Positions 9,445 to 17,600 of a stretch of DNA of 64,000 nt are shown here, in pieces. Numbering within the stretch: position 1 is the first letter of the stretch; each line of letters opens with the position of its first letter. The DNA comes from Vreelandella nigrificans (GTDB taxonomy: Bacteria; Pseudomonadota; Gammaproteobacteria; Pseudomonadales; Halomonadaceae), in NCBI RefSeq assembly GCF_002374315.1, contig NZ_NWUX01000021.1:18419-82418 (forward strand), given 5' to 3'. A program made the position numbers and the translations under genes. The notes beneath the pieces are model-generated. The model had not been told where the DNA came from. It ran no database searches and was given only the letters and a program-made list of their open reading frames with translations.

Positions 9445-11868
9445 ATGCACAACACGAGGTTTAAAAAAACACGGCTCGCCCAAGCGATTGGTGGTGCAGT
9501 GCTGTGTACAACGCTATCACTACCCAGCGCTCTGCTGCCACTGACCGCCCACGCCCAGCAACAGTCTCAACAACAGCTTCAGCAACGAGCCGAGCAAAGT
9601 GCGCAGCATTTTGAAGTGCCCGCCGGTGACCTGGGTAATGCCCTCAGCCGCTTCGCCGCCGATTCCGGCGTGGTCATCTACTTTGATGCCAGCCTAACCC
9701 AGGGTAAGCAAACCCGTGGGCTATCCGGTGATTACAATGTCGAAGGTGGGTTAAGGGCACTGCTCAGCGGGAGTGGTTTGTCTTTGGTTAAGGAAGCCGA
9801 TGGTAGTTTTCGGTTGGTAGAGCAGCCTGCGGATGTTGACTTGCCGCTGGTAAGAGTAGAAGCCAATTGGATGCAGGAGACGGCCTACGGGCCAGTGCAG
9901 GGTATCGCCGCCGCCCGAAGTGCGACCGGCACCAAGACCGATACACCGATCATCGAGACCCCACAATCTATCTCGGTAGTGAGCAGTGAAGAGTTTAAAA
10001 ACTATGGAGCTCGTAACTTCAATGAGGCCTTAGCCTATACTCCCGGCGTATCAAGGCAGGAAGGGGCTGACCGTACCACGGAATCACTCAGAATCCGCGG
10101 ATTCACCGTTGATAGATCTTATCGTGACGGCAGTAAATACCAAGCGAATCTTTATGATGGTCAACAGGAGCTTTATGGTCTGGAACGACTGGAAGTCTTA
10201 AAGGGCCCATCCTCTATTCTTTATGGCGTGGCCTCTCCTGGTGGTATGCTCAATGCTGTGAGTAAACGCCCTACCAGAGAGCCCCTGCGCGAGGTAAATA
10301 TTGAGGCGGGCAGTTTTGATCGTCGCCAGATCTCTGCTGATTTCTCCGATGCTCTGGATGAGGATGGTGTTTGGTCATACCGCCTAACTATGCTACACCG
10401 GGATAGCGATACGTTTATCGACCATGTGCCGGACGATCGCACCTATATTGCCCCAGCATTGAAATGGCAACCAAACGAGAGCACCTCGCTCACTCTGCTG
10501 AGCGAGTATCAGCGCGATCAAACGGCCTATGTTTATGGCCTACCCACCAACGGCACTATTCTTCCTAACCAGAATGGTCAAATTCCCCGCGAGCGATTTA
10601 CTGGAGAGCCCGGTTATGATGAGTATGATAACGAGCGCTACTCGATCGGCTACTTGTTTGAGCACGATCTCTCTAACAGCCTCCACCTCCGCCATAGCCT
10701 GCGGACATTCCAAGCCGACCGGACTTACGATTCTATAAATATGGGACAGAGTAGCGACCAGCGAACCTATACAAGGATCGCTCAAGATCGACGCGATGCG
10801 TCATCGGGCTTGACCTCAGATACCTCCTTGCAATACGACTGGGAGGCTGGTAATACCACCAACACCAGCTTGATCGGAATAGACTACATACGACAACGCC
10901 ACGAAACCGAGCGCTACAACCGCACAGCGCCACCGCTTGACCTCTTTGATCCTGTTTACGGCAGTGGAGATTTCGGCGAACCGGTGCCTTTTGCATGGTC
11001 ATCCAAGCAACGCAGCGAGCAGGTTGGCTTGTATGCTCAAAACCAGATGAAAATCGCCGATAAATGGGTTCTCTTGCTGGGAGGGCGTCAGGACTGGACT
11101 GAGACTGAGACTTCACCCTATTTCGGCCCCACCGAGTGGACCCGCAGTACGAACAATGCCTTTACCGGGCGTGTCGGGGGTGTCTATCTTGCCGATAACG
11201 GTTTGGCGCCTTTTCTCAGCTATAGCCAGTCGTTTGAACCCACCAGTGGCACTGACCGTAATGGCAACCGGTTTGATCCCACGCGAGGAGAGCAATATGA
11301 ACTGGGCGTTCGCTACCAGCCAGAAGGGTGGGATACCATGCTCACCGCCACCGCTTATGAGCTAACACAGGAAAACGTCAGTGTCACCGATCCGGTAGAC
11401 ACCAGCTTTCAGACACAGATAGGAGAAGTGCGTTCACGTGGGGTCGAATTGGAAGCGAAGACGGCTATAGGCCCCAACGCCAATCTTGTCGCAGCCTACG
11501 CCTACACTGATGCGCGTACAACGAAAAGCAGCCCCGTCACACCAGCCCAAGAGGGTAAGAGAGCGGCTAATACACCCTATAATCAGTTCTCTTTATGGGG
11601 CGACTATCGCTTTGGCGATTTCGGTCTACCAGGACTAAAGGTAGGAGGTGGAGTTCGCTACGTAGGCCCCACCCGGGCGACCTGGATCGAGGGAGAAGTA
11701 CCTGCATTTACGCTTATCGATACGCGCGTGAGTTATGAAACCGGTCCCTGGGTCTATGCACTGAATGCGACCAACCTTACGGATAAAACCTATATCGAGT
11801 CCTGCACCTATGACTGCTTCTATGGCGAACCTAGAAGTATTATAGGCTCAGTTAGTTATCAGTGGTAA
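9445..11868 (+). CDS. TonB-dependent siderophore receptor with STN signalling domain, cassette 2
   Basis: From the ATG at 9445 the protein has 807 residues. A TTG 24 bases earlier is less likely, because AGAGGGGA lies just before 9445. A signal peptide ends near AHAQ, then a glutamine-rich linker, an STN domain at about 52-115 (FEVPAGDLGNALSRFAADSG), a TonB-box-like PLVRVEA, a plug with SIRTLRIRGF-type motifs (ESLRIRGF, LKGPSSILYG) and a barrel ending in YQW. The plug motifs match ferric hydroxamate or ferrichrome-type siderophore receptors, but the ligand is not certain. It should signal to the FecR at 8376. GC content is more even along the gene than in the cassette-1 receptor. Confidence 0.94.
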   Translation: MHNTRFKKTRLAQAIGGAVLCTTLSLPSALLPLTAHAQQQSQQQLQQRAEQSAQHFEVPAGDLGNALSRFAADSGVVIYFDASLTQGKQTRGLSGDYNVEGGLRALLSGSGLSLVKEADGSFRLVEQPADVDLPLVRVEANWMQETAYGPVQGIAAARSATGTKTDTPIIETPQSISVVSSEEFKNYGARNFNEALAYTPGVSRQEGADRTTESLRIRGFTVDRSYRDGSKYQANLYDGQQELYGLERLEVLKGPSSILYGVASPGGMLNAVSKRPTREPLREVNIEAGSFDRRQISADFSDALDEDGVWSYRLTMLHRDSDTFIDHVPDDRTYIAPALKWQPNESTSLTLLSEYQRDQTAYVYGLPTNGTILPNQNGQIPRERFTGEPGYDEYDNERYSIGYLFEHDLSNSLHLRHSLRTFQADRTYDSINMGQSSDQRTYTRIAQDRRDASSGLTSDTSLQYDWEAGNTTNTSLIGIDYIRQRHETERYNRTAPPLDLFDPVYGSGDFGEPVPFAWSSKQRSEQVGLYAQNQMKIADKWVLLLGGRQDWTETETSPYFGPTEWTRSTNNAFTGRVGGVYLADNGLAPFLSYSQSFEPTSGTDRNGNRFDPTRGEQYELGVRYQPEGWDTMLTATAYELTQENVSVTDPVDTSFQTQIGEVRSRGVELEAKTAIGPNANLVAAYAYTDARTTKSSPVTPAQEGKRAANTPYNQFSLWGDYRFGDFGLPGLKVGGGVRYVGPTRATWIEGEVPAFTLIDTRVSYETGPWVYALNATNLTDKTYIESCTYDCFYGEPRSIIGSVSYQW

Positions 11869-11890
11869 TGCTGTTATCAGTAGGAACAAT

Positions 11891-11913
11891 GACAGGCGGA
11901 TCTACCGTCTGTC
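11891..11913 (+). terminator. Hairpin terminator candidate after receptor 2
   Basis: GACAGGCGG (11891-11899) and CCGTCTGTC (11905-11913) form a 9-bp stem with one G-U pair and a 5-base loop, followed by a modest T-rich stretch. It lies between the receptor stop and the binding-protein start. That argues against the long upstream extension of the next reading frame. Confidence 0.55.
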
Positions 11914-11948
11914 ATTGCTTTATAAAAGCCGGAATAGAAAATATATTT

Positions 11949-12842
11949 ATGATCTATATGGGGAGATTGTTATTGTCTGTCCTCAGAGCGGTTCTTCCCG
12001 TATTACTGTCACTTTTACCGCTATTTGCTTCACTCTCTAACGCTGAAGAGTCAAAAAAGCTGGTCACTTTTGACTATGCCATTGCAGATACTCTTTCTGC
12101 TTTGCGGCAGCCTCCTTTAGCGATGGCGGGCTTGGCACAATATAGGAGCTTCTACCGAGAACCCTTACTGCCTGACGCTCGAGAACTCGGAAATAGGTTT
12201 CAGCCCAATTTTGAATACCTGGCGTCGTTGGAGCCTGATGCCATTCTAATATCGCCACCGGCTCACTTGAACTTAGAAGGTAAACTTTCCCGTATTGCTG
12301 ATGTAATAAAAATCCAGCTATTTGGAGAAAGCTTAAATATTTGGCAGAACCTTGAGCAATTGACTAGAGAAGTAGGGGGGCTAAGTGATCAGCAACAGCA
12401 GGCCGAAGCATTAATTGATTCTGTAGAGGCCAGAATGTCAGCAATCGCGGCACAAATTGAAAGGCCTGGTAAACCTCTATTTGTCGCAGAAATTTTAGAC
12501 GACCGTCATCTGCGACTCTATGGGGCTGGGAGCCTGGAAGATATGGTTCTCACTCGGCTTGGCTTGGAGAATGCTTGGCAAGGGCCTACTAACGAATGGG
12601 GCTTCAGTATATTAACTCTCTCAGAGGCATTTCAATTAGAGGGAAGGTTTATCCTACTCCATCCGGCTTACTCTCAGTACCTCACTGATTCAGCCTTGCC
12701 AACGTCGGGGCTATGGCAACATTGGTTGAATGATACTCCGGTCAGTATAGAAGCAAATTATTGGCCATGGGGAGGGTTCTCCTCCGCCCTGCGCTTCGCT
12801 GAGTCCCTAGTTGAGGCACTGGAAACGCCCACGGAGCGCTAA
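11949..12842 (+). CDS. FhuD-like ferrisiderophore ABC substrate-binding protein, cassette 2
   Basis: The frame opens at 11862 inside the receptor gene, but the segment to 11948 reads through a hairpin and gives no sensible signal sequence. I therefore start at ATG 11949 (297 residues; 11958 is possible). A signal peptide ends near SNAEE. The mature protein has the class features FDYAIADTLSAL, FQPNFEYLASL and a C-terminal SALRFAESLVEALETP nearly identical to that of the cassette-1 protein. It should bind the ferrisiderophore delivered by the receptor at 9445. The sequence downstream of the stop (acgccacct, then cccgc) also matches that after 7537, so the gene end and spacer were duplicated together. 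Confidence 0.85.
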   Translation: MIYMGRLLLSVLRAVLPVLLSLLPLFASLSNAEESKKLVTFDYAIADTLSALRQPPLAMAGLAQYRSFYREPLLPDARELGNRFQPNFEYLASLEPDAILISPPAHLNLEGKLSRIADVIKIQLFGESLNIWQNLEQLTREVGGLSDQQQQAEALIDSVEARMSAIAAQIERPGKPLFVAEILDDRHLRLYGAGSLEDMVLTRLGLENAWQGPTNEWGFSILTLSEAFQLEGRFILLHPAYSQYLTDSALPTSGLWQHWLNDTPVSIEANYWPWGGFSSALRFAESLVEALETPTER

Positions 12843-13038
12843 CGCCACCTATTTCCCGCAGGAGCCTGAGACTGCAAATACGCTTGCTGTGATGAGTATT
12901 GCCACTGGTCGACGGAGCCTGCCTTAGGCGCTCGCTTGCATCTTTTATGATATGTTATTACGTTGCATTTTTATCTGTTTCTGCCTAGCGCCTTACCCTT
13001 GTGGCCTCCCCCTTGTGGATTGTTCTGTAGGAGTCAAT

Positions 13039-13254
13039 ATGTCCGACTTTATTCCCAGCACCTATGACGAATGGCACCATTGCATTACCGAGATTTGCGG
13101 TATTCCGCTGACTGAAGCTTACATTCGCAAGCGCATCGACGCTTTAAATAATCACAGGGACTACATGACAACCCGTTTTGTCGAGTTGTACGGTGAATCT
13201 CAGCGTCAGCAAACCCTGGCCTGGTTTGAACAAGCCCTGAGCGAAGTGGCCTAA
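13039..13254 (+). CDS. Small conserved-looking hypothetical protein, 71 aa
   Basis: The frame extends upstream to 12952, but TAGGAG at 13029-13034 and the ATG at 13039 mark the start. The 71-residue product is soluble, has no signal or membrane segment and contains the phrase HCITEICGIPLTEAYIRKRI followed by a charged helical C-terminus. I recall short proteins with this HCIT-CGIPLT pattern in related gammaproteobacteria, but no function is assigned to them. It sits between cassettes 2 and 3, on the same strand, with the 13288 Fur box after its stop. No role in iron uptake can be shown from sequence alone. Confidence 0.75.
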   Translation: MSDFIPSTYDEWHHCITEICGIPLTEAYIRKRIDALNNHRDYMTTRFVELYGESQRQQTLAWFEQALSEVA

Positions 13255-13287
13255 GGGTTGATAATTCGATACTGCTAATACGTTTGT

Positions 13288-13306
13288 AATGATAAGTATT
13301 ATCATT
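13288..13306. promoter_or_regulatory. Fur box upstream of cassette 3
   Basis: AATGATAA (13288-13295) and TTATCATT (13299-13306) are a perfect 8-bp inverted repeat with a 3-base spacer. This matches the 19-bp Fur consensus closely. It lies 74 bases before the sigma-factor ATG at 13380, as expected for iron repression of the sigma/anti-sigma genes. Confidence 0.85.
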
Positions 13307-13379
13307 TATTGTTTGCGCCTTGTGCTGCTCACTTGTGCTTTCGGGGGCAGTTGGCACAAGCAAACGATGGCAAGGGGCG

Positions 13380-13904
13380 ATGGTATCGATAAAGCAACGG
13401 GATAGGCGCGAGGGTCCTTTCGACGCGCTCTATCATAATCATCACAGTTGGCTGCGGCGCTGGTTGAGCGCCAAGCTGGGCTGTTCCCATACCGCTGCGG
13501 ATCTCGCTCACGATACCTACCTACGCATACTGGCGCGGGGCACTACGCCAGCGCCGGATCAGTCACGGCGTTTTTTAACCCAGATCGCCAAGGGGTTAGT
13601 GATCGATCACTACCGCCGTCGGCGTATTGAAGCTGCCTATCTGGAAACCTTAAGCCTGCTACCTGAGCCCGAGGCGCCATCGCCAGAGGAGCGGGCGCTT
13701 GCCATTGAAGCGCTGGTCGAGATTGATGTGCTTCTGCATCGGTTACCCGATAAGCCTCGCCGGGCGTTCCTAATGTGTCGTCTTGATGGCCTGAGTTACC
13801 CGGAAATTGCCAAATCACTGGGTGTTTCGGTCTCCTCAGTGGAGAAGTACATCGCCAAGGCGCTACTGGTGTGTCACCAGGCAATGGGCGAATCTAAACC
13901 ATAA
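13380..13904 (+). CDS. FecI-type ECF RNA polymerase sigma factor, cassette 3
   Basis: From ATG 13380 the product has 174 residues. A GTG at 13320 is in frame but lies within the promoter region just after the Fur box, and AAGGGG directly precedes 13380. Sigma-2 spans about 15-80 (AADLAHDTYLRILARG) and sigma-4 about 110-165 (YPEIAKSLGVSVSSVEKYIAKA). It is followed after 13 bases by the FecR-type gene at 13918 and should activate the receptor at 15034. Of the three cassettes this one has the clearest Fur control, so its sigma factor is probably made only under iron limitation. Confidence 0.92.
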   Translation: MVSIKQRDRREGPFDALYHNHHSWLRRWLSAKLGCSHTAADLAHDTYLRILARGTTPAPDQSRRFLTQIAKGLVIDHYRRRRIEAAYLETLSLLPEPEAPSPEERALAIEALVEIDVLLHRLPDKPRRAFLMCRLDGLSYPEIAKSLGVSVSSVEKYIAKALLVCHQAMGESKP

Positions 13905-13917
13905 GTGAGCCGATGCA

Positions 13918-14931
13918 ATGAGTCCCTCGTCCGCCAATACTTCTCGAGAGAGCTCTTCTCAAGAGCGCACTTCTCCAGACACCATCCCCCCGGCTGCTCT
14001 GGAGCAGGCTAGCCTGTGGATGGCTCGGCTATGGAGCGATGACGCCACTGATGCCCAACGCAAGGCTTGCCTGCAATGGCGGCAAGCAGCACCGGAGCAT
14101 GAGAGTGCTTGGCAGCAGTTGCAGGCCATCGACAGTCGACTTGGGGCATTACCGCGCCATGCGGCGCGTAGTGAGTTATTCGAGGCCTCCCCACAGGTTT
14201 CTCGGCGTCATTTGTTGCAGTGGGGCGGCGTTGCTCTGTTAGTGAGCAGCCTGGGATTTGGGCTGCCGCGTACGCCCCAATGGCAACGCCAATTCGCCGA
14301 CTACTCTACCGGCATTGGCGAGATACGTAATGTGACACTGAGCGACGGCACTCAACTCCGCCTGGATACTGATACCGCCATCGACATAAGTTTCGATGAC
14401 CATCAACGGCGACTCCATCTGCTGCGCGGTGGGGTGCTGATTACCACTGCCACAACAGCGGATGCCCGCGCATTCAGCGTGATGACCAGAGAAGGGCTTT
14501 CTTATCCAATCGGCACTCGCTTCAGTGTACAACAACAAGCAGATAGCACCCGCGTAGCGGTGTACAAGGGGCGAGTAGCCCTGGAACGGCGGGGAAGCTC
14601 AGACAAGATGATGCTCAATGCGGGGCAGCAAGCCGCGATGAGCAATGCGGGGATGTCGCCAACCGAGCCATTAGACCCTACCGAACTAGCCCGCTTTCAA
14701 GGGCGGCTGGTGGCTGAGGGGATGCGGGTGATCGAGGTTCTTGATACCTTGGCACTCTATCGGCATGGGGTGGTGCGTTGCGCGCCTGAGGTGGCCAACC
14801 GGCGGGTAAGCGGTGTGTTCTCCCTCGAAGATACCGATCGTGCCCTGGCCAGCCTTGCCGATGCTTTGGCGCTGGAGCTGGTTTACCGCACGCCACTATG
14901 GGTGACCCTGGAGCCGCGGGGTGATAGCTAG
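13918..14931 (+). CDS. FecR-type transmembrane anti-sigma regulator, cassette 3
   Basis: This 337-residue FecR-family protein has a serine-rich N-terminus, then the cytoplasmic sigma-binding domain (about 25-72, CLQWRQAAPEHESAWQQL). SRRHLLQWGG leads a membrane segment at about 100-120, a twin-arginine type signal. The periplasmic FecR domain covers about 125-220 and the C-terminal receptor-contact region runs to the end. It lies 13 bases after the sigma gene and about 100 bases before its receptor. That gap (14932-15033) is AT-rich with two copies of the word TCTCGTTC that could form part of a FecI-type promoter; I am not sure of this. Confidence 0.92.
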   Translation: MSPSSANTSRESSSQERTSPDTIPPAALEQASLWMARLWSDDATDAQRKACLQWRQAAPEHESAWQQLQAIDSRLGALPRHAARSELFEASPQVSRRHLLQWGGVALLVSSLGFGLPRTPQWQRQFADYSTGIGEIRNVTLSDGTQLRLDTDTAIDISFDDHQRRLHLLRGGVLITTATTADARAFSVMTREGLSYPIGTRFSVQQQADSTRVAVYKGRVALERRGSSDKMMLNAGQQAAMSNAGMSPTEPLDPTELARFQGRLVAEGMRVIEVLDTLALYRHGVVRCAPEVANRRVSGVFSLEDTDRALASLADALALELVYRTPLWVTLEPRGDS

Positions 14932-15033
14932 CTTTTAAAGCAAAAAAATTAACAAAAATATTGAGGGATTCTCGTTCTCGTTCGGAAGAGAAGATGTAGA
15001 CATAAAAACATGCATCACTCAACGGGGATCTTC

Positions 15034-17490
15034 ATGACGACGCAGCAAGCGCACTCTCGTTTTATCCGTACGCCTCTGGCGCGAGCCATTAAATACGGTC
15101 TGCTGGCCAGCTGCCTGGCAGGCGGATTGCTGCCCGCTATGGCGCTTGCCCAACAAGCAACTGGGCAGGGCAGCACCACTCAGCAAAGCTACTCCATCGA
15201 AGCAGGGCGGCTCGATACGGCCCTTAATCGTTTTGCGGTGAGAGCGGGAATCGAGATCGCTTTTGATGCGTCATTGACCAGCGGTAAACATACCGCTGGC
15301 CTGCAGGGGCAGTACAGTGTTGATGAAGGATTGCAGCGCTTGCTGGCGGGTACTGGGCTTGTGCCAGTACGCCGTGTTGATGGTAGTTATCGGTTGGATA
15401 TCATTGATAGTCAAGTTGACCAGAGTCTGGAAACAGTCTCCGTCTACGGCACTCTGCCTGCCCGCTATGAAGCCCGCTACGCTGACTCTTCGATGCGTCT
15501 TCCCAAAGATATTATTGATGTGCCGCGTACGATTGACGTCATCCCAGAACAATTTCTGTTAGACCAACAGGCCCGTGAAATGGCCGATGCCTTTCGCCTA
15601 TCACCCAATGTGGTCGTGGCTGATGGCTATGGTGGCACTCGTGAGCAGGCACTGATTCGCGGTTTCAGCCGCAACGATAATTTTTATCGAAACGGAGTGC
15701 CTTTTAGTCATGAAAGCCGTATTGATCCGGCAACTATCGATAACATTCAACTCATCAAAGGGCCCGTTGCAGATATCGGTCGTATGTCGCCAGGTGGTAT
15801 TGTCAACATAGAGACCAAGCAGCCGCAGTTCCAGCGAGAGCATGCCATCTCGACAACCTTCGATGAGCACGGCCAACGCCGCGGAACGGTCGACCTCACC
15901 GGCCCAGTCGGTAACAGTCAAAACCTAGCCTACCGTATCACAGGTTCTCTGGAGGACAGCGAAACATTTCGCGACACCTCTGTCGATAGGAAATTTCTAT
16001 CTTCTGCACTGCTCTGGCACAGTGATTCTGGCGCACGCGTAGGCTTCAACCATGAATATTCCCAGGATCGTCGAGAAATAGACAGGGGCTTAATTACGGT
16101 ACCGCTGGGGAATTCACAACGCCGACTAGCTGATGTTCCTTTTGATACTCGCTTTGATGGAAATATCCCTAATGAACGCGACAACCAATATTACCTAGCT
16201 GAGCTTGATGTGGTCATTCCATTAGCAGATCCAGCTTGGGAGATCGATAATAAGTTTTTCTATTCTAGAGAAACTAGTGAGGATCTTCGTGCCGAAGTCA
16301 TCTCTGTGGGCGCGGATAGAGAGACATTATCCAGGCGTGTCGGTGCCAACCTGGACGGCGTGCGGACATACAAGTTTGCCCGCTCTCAGATAATTGGTGA
16401 AATCGATACGGCTATACCTATACGAGTAGCAACGGGGGTTGAATATCGAGAGTTCAGCCATGAATGGCGCAATTTAAGCGGTAATCCTCAAATCGGAGGT
16501 ACTGTCTCATCGCCTAACTCTTTTTCTCTTATTAATGATCTTGATTCACCTAGCAGTGACCAATTCTTTGATGTCAGCCAAAAATCACATGGCATATTTT
16601 CGTCTACCGAGTTCTCGCTTACAGAAACAGTAACGCTTGACCTTGGACTTAGATATGAAATATCCGAGAACAGCTATCATAATGACAACTTGCTGTCAGG
16701 GGCGGCAACGGACATTGACTCGGGTAGCAGCAGTAAGCTGACAAAAGGTCTCGGACTGGTTTGGGAAACCACGCCGGGATTGAATCTATACCTCAGCTAC
16801 GCAGAAACCTTCGAGCCTCAAAATATATATGTAGGAAATCAAGAGGTATTCGAACAGGATCCTAGAGAAGGTCGGCAGGTTGAAGCAGGTGTGAAGTGGA
16901 GTTCTGCCGATAACCGCTACTTTATTACCGGCGCGATTTTTGACCTTCGCGAAGACAATGTGGTGGAAACCATTAACGGGGAACCGGTGCCAACCGGCGG
17001 CATTACCTCTAGGGGAGCAGAGCTCTCCTTAGCTGCTAACCCAGTAGATGGCTTCAATCTGCGTGGTGCCATTGGCTTGCTTGATGCTGAGGTTGTCAGC
17101 GATAACGAAGTAACGCATGGAAACCGACCACGCAATGTACCTAAGGCTACTGCTAGCCTTTGGGCGAGCTACGAATTCCAGAACCCAGAAAGTGCGCTTC
17201 GGGGGCTAGGTGTTGGAAGTGGCATTACCTATTCCAGCAATCGCTATGGCGATAATGGCCACGTTAACAACCTTGGTGAGACCCTCCGTAGCTATGAGCT
17301 TGGTGACTATACCGTTGTTGATGCAGGGCTCTGGTACTACCTACCTGTTGGTAGCGGCGACCGCTTGCGTTTTGACCTGGGGGTCAAAAATGTGACCGAT
17401 GAGAAGTATATAGTTGCCTCCGGTGGTGATACTCGAATTAACGTAGGCGACCCCAGAACATTCTATAGCGGCATCCGCTTTGAGTTTTGA
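15034..17490 (+). CDS. TonB-dependent siderophore receptor with STN signalling domain, cassette 3
   Basis: I choose ATG 15034 (818 residues) over 15010 because GGGG lies six bases before it and it opens a normal signal peptide ending near ALAQ. The STN domain is at about 52-112 (YSIEAGRLDTALNRFAVRAG), a TonB-box-like ETVSVYG near 132, the plug at about 150-260 (REQALIRGFSRND, IQLIKGPVAD) and the barrel to a terminal F. The plug lacks the usual YG after the KGP motif and instead reads VADIGRMSPGG, so its ligand probably differs from that of receptor 2. It should signal through the FecR at 13918. Confidence 0.94.
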   Translation: MTTQQAHSRFIRTPLARAIKYGLLASCLAGGLLPAMALAQQATGQGSTTQQSYSIEAGRLDTALNRFAVRAGIEIAFDASLTSGKHTAGLQGQYSVDEGLQRLLAGTGLVPVRRVDGSYRLDIIDSQVDQSLETVSVYGTLPARYEARYADSSMRLPKDIIDVPRTIDVIPEQFLLDQQAREMADAFRLSPNVVVADGYGGTREQALIRGFSRNDNFYRNGVPFSHESRIDPATIDNIQLIKGPVADIGRMSPGGIVNIETKQPQFQREHAISTTFDEHGQRRGTVDLTGPVGNSQNLAYRITGSLEDSETFRDTSVDRKFLSSALLWHSDSGARVGFNHEYSQDRREIDRGLITVPLGNSQRRLADVPFDTRFDGNIPNERDNQYYLAELDVVIPLADPAWEIDNKFFYSRETSEDLRAEVISVGADRETLSRRVGANLDGVRTYKFARSQIIGEIDTAIPIRVATGVEYREFSHEWRNLSGNPQIGGTVSSPNSFSLINDLDSPSSDQFFDVSQKSHGIFSSTEFSLTETVTLDLGLRYEISENSYHNDNLLSGAATDIDSGSSSKLTKGLGLVWETTPGLNLYLSYAETFEPQNIYVGNQEVFEQDPREGRQVEAGVKWSSADNRYFITGAIFDLREDNVVETINGEPVPTGGITSRGAELSLAANPVDGFNLRGAIGLLDAEVVSDNEVTHGNRPRNVPKATASLWASYEFQNPESALRGLGVGSGITYSSNRYGDNGHVNNLGETLRSYELGDYTVVDAGLWYYLPVGSGDRLRFDLGVKNVTDEKYIVASGGDTRINVGDPRTFYSGIRFEF

Positions 17491-17529
17491 TTGAACCCGC
17501 GACACGCTCAAAAATTAGCGCACAAAAAT

Positions 17530-17559
17530 AAAGGAAAGGGGGAAGGCCTCTTTCCTTTT
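17530..17559 (+). terminator. Rho-independent terminator after receptor 3
   Basis: AAAGGAAAG (17530-17538) and CTTTCCTTT (17550-17558) form a perfect 9-bp stem with further GG/CC pairing inside the loop, ending in TTTT. It lies 39 bases after the receptor stop and before the next ATG, so the binding-protein gene downstream may rely on read-through or its own promoter. Confidence 0.7.
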
Positions 17560-17600
17560 GGTATCAATATTCACCGCCGGTTTATTCAAAAGTGATTATC

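Noticed and set aside
11862..11948. N-terminal extension of the second binding protein overlapping the receptor stop
   Set aside because: It would translate through a terminator-like hairpin (11891-11913) and gives no signal peptide; the ATG at 11949 starts a proper one.
12952..13038. Upstream extension of the 71-aa protein with a hydrophobic cysteine-rich start
   Set aside because: The ribosome binding site TAGGAG and the ATG at 13039 fit better, and the extension has no family-like sequence.
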